Below are positions 22,001 to 28,843 of a stretch of 28,843 bases of DNA, piece by piece. A program made the translations under genes and the position numbers. The notes beneath the pieces are model-generated. The model made no database searches and was not told the origin of the DNA. It saw nothing but the letters and a program-made list of their open reading frames with translations. Location: the NCBI GenBank assembly GCA_910589265.1, contig CAJUTQ010000032.1:1-28843 (forward strand), in the 5' to 3' direction. The DNA comes from an uncultured Lachnospiraceae bacterium (GTDB lineage: Bacteria; Bacillota; Clostridia; Lachnospirales; Lachnospiraceae). Position 1 is the stretch's first letter; each line of letters opens with the position of its first letter.

Positions 22001-23590
22001 ACTGCTTCTGATGTAAACGAGTTTGATGTAAATACAATGATTTCATGGGGTTCCACGGGAGCTTCACAGACAGGTGCTTCTTATGGAAATACAATCGTTG
22101 TTGACCACATCAAGACAGGAAGGACTTATATCCAGAGGGAGATTCCTACGGTACTTGCTACGATGACAGCACTTCCTAAGGAAACAATGGCAATAAAGAT
22201 TTATCCGAACCATGACAGGCTGATCTACGAGGACCATTACACGGGAGCAGCGGTATCTGGTTCTGATATAGGAAGGACAGTCAGTGTTTCTGCAAAAGAC
22301 AGTTACTATCCGCCTAATGAGCAGTCCGCAAGCTCAGACATTTTCCCAGCGATGAATCCTAATGTGGAAGAGATGAGGCCGCAGAACATCAGTAATTCCA
22401 ATAATGTGCCTGACCAATATAATCAGGATGATAATGTGCTACACCATATGAGTCCTACGACTTCGTTCGTGACCAAGCTGAGTAACGGTGAAACAAAGAC
22501 GATTGTGGACAGCCACACAAAGACCTATACACAGTATGATTTTGAATACAATCCAAGCAACAGGAATAACAAAGTGACGTTCCCAGGCAGGAGAAGGAGC
22601 ATTATGTTCCTCAAATACTCAAAAACGAATTACAGCTACAATGGAAGAGCAGTACAGTCTGCGGTTGGTCAGTTTAAGAATGTAGGGAAAGCACAGACAG
22701 AAAGCTATTACATTAGTCAAGTACTCTTTAAGAGCAACTATACTTCCAAGTATAAAAAGGAACTGGAAGCACAGGGAGCTGATTACATTGAGGAAAAAGA
22801 TGCATATGGTAATCTGACAGATGCATGGATCGATATGGTGAACCAGAACAAATATGCTATCGTAGCTGCAGGACAAGGTTTTGAACTCAAAGTAACTGTT
22901 AAGTATGAAAACAGCTTCCTGACTCAATATCTTGCAAGATATTTTGGAACAGATGACGGACAGAATGATATTCTTGGTACATCTAACAGGGTGCAGAAAC
23001 GATATAATGACGTTCCTGCAAACAGCAGGCAGTATGCGAATATCAGTGCCCTAACTGGTAAGGACGGCAGAAATGCTCCGTTCTACACAAGTTCTGTAAG
23101 GGCTTATATCAGCAGTTACAGTATCTTGGACAGATTGGCGGTTAACCTTGTAACAGGTGCAAACGTATTCAATGATTTGTATGTATTTATGAGTGACAAT
23201 CCTGATACCGTTTACAGTTATTCAGGTATTTACAATACCCCTGTCGTATTTGAGAGGGATATCAAATATAGTGCTGATTACTCAGTAACAACCATCACTT
23301 ATACCATGTGCGTAAGTCACGAAAATGGTATTTCCAGCAACCTGCAGAAGATGAAGTTCTATACGAACCAGTTAGCTCCTGATAAGAGGACACCTGGCAT
23401 TGTGGAAGGCACTTATGATGTGGCATCACAGGGAGAACACAGCATTACGATCTGGACTCCTGTTGTGGCAACGACACCGTTTGATTACCCGAATACAATA
23501 CAGGACAGATACATCGGTGATGCGATAGAACTTGGTTATACGATCAAGACGACAGGCGCGGATGACAGCATTGTACATATCGTACAGTAA
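19091..23590 (+). CDS. 1,499-aa secreted protein with thioester-like N-domain
   Basis: A giant extracellular protein. I start it at ATG 19091 (MKWLSLNIM), which gives a basic region, a hydrophobic core MMLVLVGLCF and a cut near VKA. The frame stays open back to 18956, but that covers the upstream terminator. The N-terminal domain has VYCIQRGYPF with C69 and YAQAITNYYCW with Q220. A Cys and a Gln about 150 residues apart in this order is the layout of thioester domains that bind host surfaces covalently. A His/Cys-rich patch (about residues 470-560, including HTTHEHTEACKHKNSCPYY) may bind metal. The rest is long beta-rich sequence with many Tyr/Asn. No LPxTG, transmembrane tail or cell-wall-binding repeat is visible at the end (DDSIVHIVQ). 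It is probably an adhesin-like surface protein (inference). Confidence 0.7.
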   Translation: MKWLSLNIMIKEMCKRKFIYIKIMMLVLVGLCFANNPMTVKAESISLTSIGFDDHNGMKAYINGKPVYCIQRGYPFRSSVSELQMVNATVSDMIGGSHNGTIASEIRYLLNQMSEGGEHLMFRGWGGWTLNGDHTDATQTSTAGAPSSDAWLEVFEEHTDDDEDDPYRNRYQGSGSVRKWMQEVRPYLTGHEGCVAKYATTMKEISYSEAGFSMPQVYAQAITNYYCWEDPDAAGYSETAKYQAKQALDWGIEFGFVTTIGGNGKFLRVIYKDSTGGYGRGAANTYYGSADGYIKTTIGSQYEAMKLYRQVVWKTTNMRQIPSFSEYEPENCEPIKLYWDEEQRLYTATVSDHNGVLDYFEFIVPGCSVTNNGDGTLTISTSGEVTATSSPSKSGLEPADGVFKLPDFYRWDLEGEDVTFRYTAFLMDSDGNGTYYVENGSGRGTESSEYAIKYRHSHNYNPACNWFCSDYQLEQYTDKDCTKEKNAGYEPGYDDEEGNHHSGHYTTHEHTEACKHKNSCPYYKNKGGNQYWNGQPSGDCSVVWCCGKQHFKTSPQEITGTYIDWQDVSGVYARGQKLIDPEICYIKVETVPHEFPAETDTEILLIADHDEWNNLTYTAPNGKVIKHADHLRVGEKYHLKYIYSYKGASKGFRIEFSLQNKPYYQYNYLARMEEPYNNMPIYELRTGLAGDRYSQSSINVPHARLVQDLTDITIRGLYTTPETAYTLNGTYTWDSGSDWNDQVYLDALVTDQFDDNYDNKDAGSIGTNVSSPLLTDFTVSKPSHNDMLVVWEFDTEPEIFTSALVYGTAYIEVGENDNFTKNYFDEAYNFAKDKMAATAYTNWFYSFEEHNNVGGVGYFSSEYTGAGGPQSNNPIPAHTVYTQNNEYRTFAVKNKVWQSDVDIKVSNFVQNTGAGITEHIYQNRDRDNHDLNYNLYYTVDVVNPKATIYENKQRSHDGQTENDEKTTPYDTASDVNEFDVNTMISWGSTGASQTGASYGNTIVVDHIKTGRTYIQREIPTVLATMTALPKETMAIKIYPNHDRLIYEDHYTGAAVSGSDIGRTVSVSAKDSYYPPNEQSASSDIFPAMNPNVEEMRPQNISNSNNVPDQYNQDDNVLHHMSPTTSFVTKLSNGETKTIVDSHTKTYTQYDFEYNPSNRNNKVTFPGRRRSIMFLKYSKTNYSYNGRAVQSAVGQFKNVGKAQTESYYISQVLFKSNYTSKYKKELEAQGADYIEEKDAYGNLTDAWIDMVNQNKYAIVAAGQGFELKVTVKYENSFLTQYLARYFGTDDGQNDILGTSNRVQKRYNDVPANSRQYANISALTGKDGRNAPFYTSSVRAYISSYSILDRLAVNLVTGANVFNDLYVFMSDNPDTVYSYSGIYNTPVVFERDIKYSADYSVTTITYTMCVSHENGISSNLQKMKFYTNQLAPDKRTPGIVEGTYDVASQGEHSITIWTPVVATTPFDYPNTIQDRYIGDAIELGYTIKTTGADDSIVHIVQ

Positions 23591-23596
23591 AAAATG

Positions 23597-23628
23597 GAAT
23601 CTCCTTCTATATTGAGGGAGATTCTTTT
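23597..23628 (+). terminator. Terminator of giant surface gene
   Basis: GAATCTCC (23597-23604) and GGAGATTC (23617-23624) with a 12-base loop and TTTTATT. It starts six bases after the stop codon at 23588-23590, so it cleanly separates this transcript from the Septu-like operon. Confidence 0.8.
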
Positions 23629-23629
23629 A

Positions 23630-23658
23630 TTGAAGCAATTAAAAGTATTTTGTATAAT
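23630..23658 (+). promoter_or_regulatory. Promoter of Septu-like operon
   Basis: TTGAAG (23630-23635), a 17-bp spacer and perfect TATAAT (23653-23658), directly after the previous terminator. Transcription would start near 23665, just before the ribosome binding site. Confidence 0.6.
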
Positions 23659-23695
23659 TATAATATTGATTGACAGAAGGGGGATGGTGAAATTT

Positions 23696-25738
23696 ATGGA
23701 ACTCATATATTTATACATAAGAAATTATGAAACTATTTTTAAGAATGAAGAATTTAATTTTTCGTCAAATTATATGGCGTCATTGAAGAACGACCATTTA
23801 TATGTGAAAGAAAATAAGGAAACGGTAAAAGAATATTATGGAGAAAGAGTAAATAGTGTAGTTCTATTTTTGGGACAAAATGGGATGGGAAAGTCTACAT
23901 TGTTAGATATATTGGGAATGAAAATGGATGATAGAAGCAGGGATACATATGAAAGGCAGGAAAGGCAACGTAGGATAAAATCGTCCTATTTTATGCTTTA
24001 TCATTTATATGATGAATATTTTGGATTTGAGTTTGTGGACGATAGTTTTATTGCAGGGAGTAACAGAATTAAAAATATGGATATGCAGGGCGTGGCAGAG
24101 AATCACGCTCTTTATAGATTACCTATGGGAACCATTTTTAAATTAGAGAATGGAGTATTCAAATATTGTAATAACATTATGCTTCAATGGCTTGGGAATC
24201 AAGGTGTCAAGAATAGCGTGAAGTTCGCATATCTTACCTCTGATAAATATAATCAAAGAATTGGGTGTAGGTATGATGAGAGGGATTATTTGTTTGAAAG
24301 AAGCTATTATCTTGAAGGAAATAGTTATCAGTATATTTATCAATATTTTGTAAAGTTAAAAGAAATCAGTAATGAGTTATTACAGAAACGAAGTATTTTT
24401 ATAAAAAATTGTCTCAGAATTGATGAAGACTTGTTTGACAAGGAAAAGGAAACAGCCGATTATCTGCATGAAAGGAAAAAAGAATTAGATAATCTGTTTG
24501 GATTAAAAAATAATATCAGAATTCAAATGGAAGAATTATCAGGAATAAAGCAGGAACCTGATAACCGCAGCATGAAAGATAAGTTTATGCATGTGTTTTG
24601 TGCAGAATTAATTGAATATTATTTTTTGGAACAATTAGTGGGATGGAGTGAAAATGCTGGGAGGGCAGTTGACATTAATACAAAAATCCCTGACATGAAT
24701 AACTTTGAGCTGGAAATGAGTAGTTTAAGCGAGGAGGAAAAGAAAAAACATTTTCATCGTGATTTGCTAAACTTTCAAAACGAGTATATTCATCTGCTAT
24801 ATGTGATAAAAGAGAATACAGATAAAGAGGGAAATATCGGCTTTAAATCTGTGATTCAGTATATGTTAGACAGAGTTGAGATTGCTGCAAAAGGAACAGT
24901 GGATATTGGAGATAAAGATGCAGTGCTAAAAATAATATCATTGTTGGAACAATTGCCAGAGCATTATTTTATAGGTAGAAAAACATTAGAAATACGATGC
25001 GATACAGGAAGAACAGATGAAAAGATTACAGAATTATTACAATGGTATGACTATTATTTTATGGTTAGAAACGAAGAAGAAAGAATAAATTGTATTTCTA
25101 GGACTTTGAGTATTGAAATTTCGGAGATGTCAGAAGGGCATAGAGCATTTCTGGATTTAATTTCCAGAACAGTAAATGCTGTGTATAGTATAAATCCTGG
25201 AGATTCTTTGGTTTTGTTAATTGATGAGCCTGATAGATCGCTTCATCCTGAGTTATCGAGAAAGTTTTTAGATGCACTATTAGATAGTATAAACAAGTGT
25301 AAGAACAGGGATGTACAAATCGTATTAACAAGTCATTCTCCGTTTATAGTTACAGATATCCTTCCAGAAAATGTGTATGCAATAGATAATATGGATGGAT
25401 GCAGAAGAATTAGGCGAAATCAGGCTACATTTTCCACTAATATATATTACTTATTAATGGATTCATTTATGCTTGAAAACACATTTGGCGAATATTCTTA
25501 TAAGCAATTGAAGCATATTATGGAACTTTTAAATAGTAATGATAATATTGAGAAAGAGCAGCTTGAATGGATTAGAAAGGTTATAGACAGAATTGGAGAA
25601 AAAACAGTTAAAAATAAGATGTTGCAATTGTATAAAAAGAAAGAAAATGACAGGCAAGAATTAGCTGAAATGCTTTTAAATGAAACAGATGAAAATAAGA
25701 TAAAAAGGATAAAGGAAATATTGGAAAACAATGATTAA
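23696..25738 (+). CDS. ptuA: PtuA-like AAA/ABC-type ATPase (Septu system)
   Basis: A 680-aa ATPase. I choose ATG 23696 (MELIYLYIRNYETI), five bases after GGTGA; ATG 23684, right after GAAGGGGG, is a close alternative. A frame opening at 23594 overlaps the promoter and is not real. Motifs: Walker A GQNGMGKST (from G60); an ABC-like signature SEMSEGHRAFL (from 476); Walker B LLIDEPDRSLHPE (D510, E511); an H-loop LTSHSPF (H547). A helical, partly coiled insert of about 350 residues lies between Walker A and the signature, as in SMC/RecF-like defence ATPases. It overlaps the next gene, an HNH nuclease, by eight bases. ATPase plus HNH partner in this order is the Septu (PtuAB) anti-phage layout. 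Length, motifs and partner fit well; related ATPase-HNH pairs cannot be excluded. Confidence 0.8.
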   Translation: MELIYLYIRNYETIFKNEEFNFSSNYMASLKNDHLYVKENKETVKEYYGERVNSVVLFLGQNGMGKSTLLDILGMKMDDRSRDTYERQERQRRIKSSYFMLYHLYDEYFGFEFVDDSFIAGSNRIKNMDMQGVAENHALYRLPMGTIFKLENGVFKYCNNIMLQWLGNQGVKNSVKFAYLTSDKYNQRIGCRYDERDYLFERSYYLEGNSYQYIYQYFVKLKEISNELLQKRSIFIKNCLRIDEDLFDKEKETADYLHERKKELDNLFGLKNNIRIQMEELSGIKQEPDNRSMKDKFMHVFCAELIEYYFLEQLVGWSENAGRAVDINTKIPDMNNFELEMSSLSEEEKKKHFHRDLLNFQNEYIHLLYVIKENTDKEGNIGFKSVIQYMLDRVEIAAKGTVDIGDKDAVLKIISLLEQLPEHYFIGRKTLEIRCDTGRTDEKITELLQWYDYYFMVRNEEERINCISRTLSIEISEMSEGHRAFLDLISRTVNAVYSINPGDSLVLLIDEPDRSLHPELSRKFLDALLDSINKCKNRDVQIVLTSHSPFIVTDILPENVYAIDNMDGCRRIRRNQATFSTNIYYLLMDSFMLENTFGEYSYKQLKHIMELLNSNDNIEKEQLEWIRKVIDRIGEKTVKNKMLQLYKKKENDRQELAEMLLNETDENKIKRIKEILENND

Positions 25739-26636
25739 GATATTTATATCAGAAAAGCAAAAAGAAGAAATAGAAATGGCATATTGGAAATGGATGAGTC
25801 GATATCATTTGAAAGATTTCCTGAAAGTAATAGAAGGTGATATGACTTTAAAAGAATTAGTTGTAAAAGATAATGAGACTATGGAGATCTCATTGAAAAA
25901 ATATCTTCTATCAAATTACAGGGAGTTGGGCAGGATTAAGGCTACTATTGATAGGAATGGGAAAAAATTACAGAAAAGTTCTGTAGATTATATAAAGGCA
26001 AGATATTTGAATTACAGAAATTCTCAAGCTGCTAAAATAGTCAATGTACTTGGAATTACCGCTTGTCCCTATTGCAATCAAAACTACATAAATGCGGGCT
26101 ATGATAGAAGAGGGAAAATAAAGTTTTGGGGAGATTTGGATCACTTCTATGATAAGAAATCATATCCTGAGTTGGCACTTTGTTTGTATAATTTGATTCC
26201 TGTGTGTAAGGTTTGTAATCATTTAAAATCTTCAGAGCAAAGAATGATAGTTAATCCATATGATTATTCGGCAGAAAGTGGGATAAAGTTTGGAACAGAA
26301 TTTGATGAATCATTTGATCTGGATTATTTGCAGGGAAAATCACAGAATTTTAATATAATTATAGATGAGAGCGAATTGAGTAGTCAAGATAAAGCGGAAA
26401 TAGAGCTTTTTGATTTGAAGAACAGGTATAAGCAATTGAAACGTAATGTACAGGAAATCATTGTAAAATCAAAGGCATATGACCAAATATATGAAAAGAG
26501 TTTGAAAGAAGGATTTGATTTAAGTGCTGATGAGCTTAGGGCATATGTTTTTGGATATGCAGAAAATCATTTGGATAGGACATTATCAAAATTTAACATG
26601 GATATTATGAATGAATTTAGAAATAGTGATGAATGA
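25731..26636 (+). CDS. ptuB: PtuB-like HNH endonuclease (Septu system)
   Basis: A 301-aa nuclease overlapping the ATPase gene by eight bases, so translation is probably coupled. The N-terminal 100 residues are helical and Lys-rich. The HNH core spans about 110-168: CPYC (C112, C115), WGDLDHFYDK with D137-H138, the general-base position of HNH enzymes, then CKVCNH (C159, C162, H164). The two CxxC pairs should hold a structural zinc. The C-terminal 130 residues are helical and may contact the ATPase. In Septu, PtuB is the effector nuclease, held and activated by PtuA. All key residues are intact. AT-rich codon use matches its partner and differs from the adjacent surface genes. It ends before a terminator at 26689. 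Confidence 0.82.
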   Translation: MIKIFISEKQKEEIEMAYWKWMSRYHLKDFLKVIEGDMTLKELVVKDNETMEISLKKYLLSNYRELGRIKATIDRNGKKLQKSSVDYIKARYLNYRNSQAAKIVNVLGITACPYCNQNYINAGYDRRGKIKFWGDLDHFYDKKSYPELALCLYNLIPVCKVCNHLKSSEQRMIVNPYDYSAESGIKFGTEFDESFDLDYLQGKSQNFNIIIDESELSSQDKAEIELFDLKNRYKQLKRNVQEIIVKSKAYDQIYEKSLKEGFDLSADELRAYVFGYAENHLDRTLSKFNMDIMNEFRNSDE

Positions 26637-26688
26637 AAAAGGTACAATTAAATTAAGAGATAGTGATTGAATAACATGTGAGTACATT

Positions 26689-26726
26689 AAAAATCCTGTA
26701 TGAGAATCACCTCATATGGGATTTTT
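26689..26726 (+). terminator. Terminator of Septu-like operon
   Basis: AAAAATCCTGTATGAG (26689-26704) pairs imperfectly with CTCATATGGGATTTTT (26711-26726). The left arm is nearly identical to that of the terminator at 16601. Confidence 0.75.
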
Positions 26727-26804
26727 CTTGCTTATACCCACAAATTTTTATATTTTTACTCTCATTGTATATAACCTAAAAACAGGAAAAAAGCCTAAAA
26801 TAAA

Positions 26805-28109
26805 ATGAGAGGAGAAGAGAAAAATTATGAATATAAAAAGTGTTCATTAAAAGCAATGTGCGCTGTTTTGACAGGCACTATGTTTACAAGTGTGTGGCTT
26901 CCTGCATTTGCAACAGAAGCAATTGTAACGGAATCCCCTATGGATGAAAATATAGGGGGGGGGGTAGAAACTGACTGGACGATTGAGGAAGAGAAGTTCC
27001 AAGACGTAAAAGTGACATATAAACAGTCAGCCAGTTATTTAGTTACGATCCCTAAGACGATAGCATTAGGCATGAATAAACAGGCGGCATATTCCGTTAA
27101 GGTATCAGGTGACATTGATACAAACCAGCGTGTATATGTGGCTCCTGTGGATGGTATCACTGATACAGAGAATATTGATTTTTATATGAAAGACCAGACG
27201 GCAGACAGCAAGAAAGCAGATGTTGTGGCAACCGTAACACAGAATAAGTTTTACTGGAATTCGGAGGAAGTAACGGCAGGTTATGAAGAAACAAATAACT
27301 CCGTCAGTGCTCCGCAGCTTACAGCGGGTACATGGAAAGGAACTTTTCAGGTAGAAATCAATCTGCAGACAATGGCAGAGCAGGAACATAATTATGTGGC
27401 AACAATCACCAAAGAGCCAACCTGTACGGAGGCAGGAGAAAAAACTTATACCTGTAACTGTGGAGACAGTTATACAGAAGAAATACCTGCAAAGGGACAC
27501 AATTTTGAAAATGGTGAATGTACTGACTGTGGAGAAAAAGATTCCTGTTCTGAATCCCATACTGATGAAAATGGGGATGATATTTGCGATATATGTGGTC
27601 ATGAACATCAATGGCAGGAGAATGAAGATGTTTTGGAGTGGGTACGTTATAATCCTTATGGCAGGACTGACTGGATTAAGAATGGAAATACATATGAAGC
27701 TACCATTAGTGCTGATAAGACAGATGCCACCAAATCAGCGTCAATTGACTTTGATATAGATGCTCCAAATGATGTGGAATGTACATATTCATTTACATGC
27801 CCATACCTTTATAAAACTGATTTTATGTATTATGATAATGCTTGGGCATTTTTATATGATTTAGATGATTCAGGTAATACGATTGATACGACTTCCAACC
27901 CTAGAACTACTATTTTTGATGTTAAAGGAGCGGGCAGCGGTAATTCATCTGGTAAAATATTCTTATCAAAAGGAAAACATAGACTTTCAGTACTATATCA
28001 TAAAGGCAATAAAAGTTCAGCAGTTTCTGGAACAGTTAGAATAACTTTAGATTCAATAAATGATCTAAATTATGTCTGCACTGAATGCGGGGAAAGAAAG
28101 GGTAGATAA
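26805..28109 (+). CDS. Degraded paralogue of the 771-aa surface protein
   Basis: As it stands the frame encodes 434 residues: a signal peptide ending PAFA (near residue 36), the IPKTI...WKGTF domain, one Cys-rich 56-residue module (the intact paralogue has three), the EF-hand-like loop, now DENGDDICD, and the beta-rich domain. It stops early at CTECGERKGR. The start is odd. The best SD (GAGGAGAAGAG) points to ATG 26827, whose frame stops after seven codons; one base more or less in the adjacent A5 run would join it to the signal peptide. The open frame instead begins at ATG 26805 with only a weak SD. Codons 51-53 lie in a G10 run, a likely switch. The 3' end is frameshifted and deleted. Expression is uncertain; it may be phase-variable or a decaying pseudogene. 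Confidence 0.7.
   Translation: MRGEEKNYEYKKCSLKAMCAVLTGTMFTSVWLPAFATEAIVTESPMDENIGGGVETDWTIEEEKFQDVKVTYKQSASYLVTIPKTIALGMNKQAAYSVKVSGDIDTNQRVYVAPVDGITDTENIDFYMKDQTADSKKADVVATVTQNKFYWNSEEVTAGYEETNNSVSAPQLTAGTWKGTFQVEINLQTMAEQEHNYVATITKEPTCTEAGEKTYTCNCGDSYTEEIPAKGHNFENGECTDCGEKDSCSESHTDENGDDICDICGHEHQWQENEDVLEWVRYNPYGRTDWIKNGNTYEATISADKTDATKSASIDFDIDAPNDVECTYSFTCPYLYKTDFMYYDNAWAFLYDLDDSGNTIDTTSNPRTTIFDVKGAGSGNSSGKIFLSKGKHRLSVLYHKGNKSSAVSGTVRITLDSINDLNYVCTECGERKGR
26955..26964 (+). repeat. G10 homopolymer in coding sequence
   Basis: Ten consecutive G just after the signal-peptide region, encoding Gly-Gly-Gly and the first base of Val. At this length gain or loss of one G sends the rest of the gene out of frame. 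In the present length the frame is open. Confidence 0.9.
27535..28100 (+). repeat. Long direct repeat, copy B
   Basis: Near-identical counterpart of 11799-12345, in the same orientation. It differs by scattered substitutions and a short insertion near 27890 (codons for TSNP). Confidence 0.85.
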
Positions 28110-28200
28110 TTATGCTGAAACTATTATAAAAGAAGCAATCTGTGTTAAAGTAGTGAAAGAAAATATCTTTTTGATATTAAAAAAAGTTGTTATCTAAAAA
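28110..28200 (+). pseudogene. Frameshifted 3' remnant of surface gene
   Basis: After the early stop, bases about 28110-28175 still align with the intact gene from about 12355, shifted by one base inserted near the GAAAGAAAGGG stretch. Read in the old frame they give YAETIIKEAICV, against YTEIITKDATCV in the intact copy. From about 28175 the match is lost and resumes near 28201 with the 3' flank of the intact gene, so roughly 600 bases encoding the C-terminal domain are deleted. Confidence 0.75.
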
Positions 28201-28238
28201 CATCTTCTGCAACATAGAAATAAATATAGCAATTCCAA

Positions 28239-28272
28239 AAAGAACTTAGAACTTTCATTCTAGGTTCTTTTT
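28239..28272 (+). terminator. Second copy of the shared terminator
   Basis: The same stem as at 13085 (AAAGAACTTAGAA / TTCTAGGTTCTTT, loop CTTTCA), preceded by the same 20-base context (AATAAATATAGCAATT). It shows that the duplication that made the two surface genes extended beyond the coding region. Confidence 0.8.
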
Positions 28273-28374
28273 CTATATAAAGCATTTAAAATATAAATCG
28301 TGTTCTAAAATCACGAAAGTAAAGCGCGAAATATTGAAACCAAATTTTTACCATGTAAAATGGAAAGTGTAGGC

Positions 28375-28421
28375 TGAAATATTTCATTTTAACATTGTCA
28401 TTGATACAGAAATGACAATGT
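28375..28421. promoter_or_regulatory. Palindromes upstream of xis
   Basis: A perfect 12-bp palindrome TGAAATATTTCA (28375-28386) is followed by an 11-bp inverted repeat ACATTGTCATT / AATGACAATGT (28392-28402 with 28411-28421). They lie about 85-130 bases before the excisionase start and may be regulator or recombinase-accessory sites, or an mRNA hairpin. Nothing else is seen between 28273 and the xis SD. Confidence 0.4.
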
Positions 28422-28503
28422 GCAGTCTTAGGAATATATTACAACGGAGGAAGTCTCTATTTTCTGTATTAGAGCAAATTTTCTGACAGGAGGATTTGCA
28501 GCT

Positions 28504-28719
28504 ATGGTCGTAGGAAAAGACATTCCTTTGCCTTGGTGGGAGAAATATACGCTCACGATAGAAGAGGCATCCCTGTATTTTGGTATCGGGGAAAAGGCCC
28601 TCAGGCGGTTCATAAAGGAGCATCCGAATGAGGAGTTCATTATTTATAACGGGACAAAGGTTCAGATCAAAAGAAAGGTGTTTGAAAAGTTTATTGATGA
28701 AGAAGTAACTGTTATGTAA
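28504..28719 (+). CDS. xis: Tn916-family excisionase
   Basis: A 71-aa protein with AGGAGG ten bases before ATG. The run WWEKYTLTIEEASLYFGIG followed by KALRRFIKEHP and, near the end, IYNGTKVQIKRKVFEKFID matches the Xis of Tn916 and Tn1549-like elements as I know it, including the EAS-YF-IG helix-turn-helix core and the KRK wing. Xis bends the element ends and directs the integrase toward excision, the first step of conjugative transfer. It precedes the integrase start by 112 bases, the standard arrangement. This is the best evidence that the window belongs to an integrative conjugative element. Length is normal and the protein looks intact. Confidence 0.9.
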   Translation: MVVGKDIPLPWWEKYTLTIEEASLYFGIGEKALRRFIKEHPNEEFIIYNGTKVQIKRKVFEKFIDEEVTVM

Positions 28720-28760
28720 GTTCGGTCTGAGGTTTGCAGACGGACTTAGACCTAGATTAT

Positions 28761-28808
28761 GAGTCCCGTTCATGGTATATTATAGATATATCATATCGGG
28801 GCTCTTTT
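28761..28808 (+). terminator. Long hairpin between xis and int
   Basis: GAGTCCCG (28761-28768) pairs with CGGGGCTC, and inside it ATGGTATAT pairs with ATATATCAT around TATAG, each with one G-T wobble. TTTT follows at 28805-28808. It has the form of an attenuator or terminator that would lower int expression relative to xis. Confidence 0.65.
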
Positions 28809-28831
28809 CAATTTAAGAAAGGAGTGACATT

Positions 28832-28843
28832 ATGAGTACAAAA
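28832..28843 (+). CDS. int: Start of integrase gene, cut by window edge
   Basis: ATG at 28832 with AAGGAG seven bases upstream opens MSTK before the window ends. By position, directly after a Tn916-type xis, it should be the tyrosine integrase of the element. Only four codons are visible, so the identity is by context alone. Confidence 0.55.

Noticed and set aside
23594..23695. Upstream extension of the PtuA-like ATPase.
   Set aside because: It overlaps the terminator at 23597 and the TTGAAG/TATAAT promoter at 23630; family-like sequence begins at MELIYLYI.

Overview
The window looks like an accessory stretch of a low-GC Gram-positive gut anaerobe, most likely a Lachnospiraceae-type Clostridium. 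The supporting signs are AGGAGG ribosome binding sites, AT-rich promoters, lipobox lipoproteins, Cys-rich surface repeats typical of that group, and a Tn916-type excisionase followed by the first codons of its integrase at the right edge. I read it as cargo at the integrase end of an integrative conjugative element, with a second, Tn554-like recombinase operon at the left. No conjugation, replication, rRNA, tRNA or CRISPR features are visible.

Left part (1-5240): an overlapping three-gene recombinase operon (a recombinase-like protein, a tyrosine recombinase with R/RH/GH/Y residues, and a small coiled-coil TnpC-like protein). It is followed by a helicase-associated-domain protein and, on the minus strand, a small membrane protein. 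Next (5240-6111) is a gene-free region holding a dense nest of nested and side-by-side hairpins (5624-5852), a strong candidate for an uncharacterised structured RNA. It is followed by a very AT-rich two-gene operon (6112-8119): a protein of uncertain family plus a ClpB-like AAA+ ATPase. This pair is my best candidate for an undescribed defence-type system.

Middle part (8177-23590): two small minus-strand ORFs, a pseudoknotted leader, and then a surface-protein programme. This consists of a 171-aa secreted protein, a two-gene operon (a sortase-type anchored protein and a 771-aa Cys-rich repeat protein), two lipoproteins sharing a domain, and a 1,499-aa secreted protein whose N-terminal Cys and Gln are spaced as in thioester adhesins. 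Within this run lie a divergent Xre regulator and NERD-domain membrane protein with a palindromic operator candidate, a 67-aa orphan, and a DUF262 protein.

Right part (23597-28843): a Septu-like ATPase/HNH pair (PtuA/PtuB-like) with its own promoter and terminator, then a second, degraded copy of the 771-aa surface gene. That copy carries a run of ten G in its coding sequence (a likely phase-variation tract), a probable frameshift near its start, and a frameshift plus deletion at its 3' end. The two copies share a near-identical stretch of about 550 bp and the same terminator, so they are direct repeats about 15.7 kb apart bracketing the intervening cargo. The window closes with xis, a long attenuator-like hairpin, and the start of int.

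Family names were assigned by reading motifs, without database searches. Starts were moved where a Shine-Dalgarno (SD) sequence clearly favoured a downstream codon.
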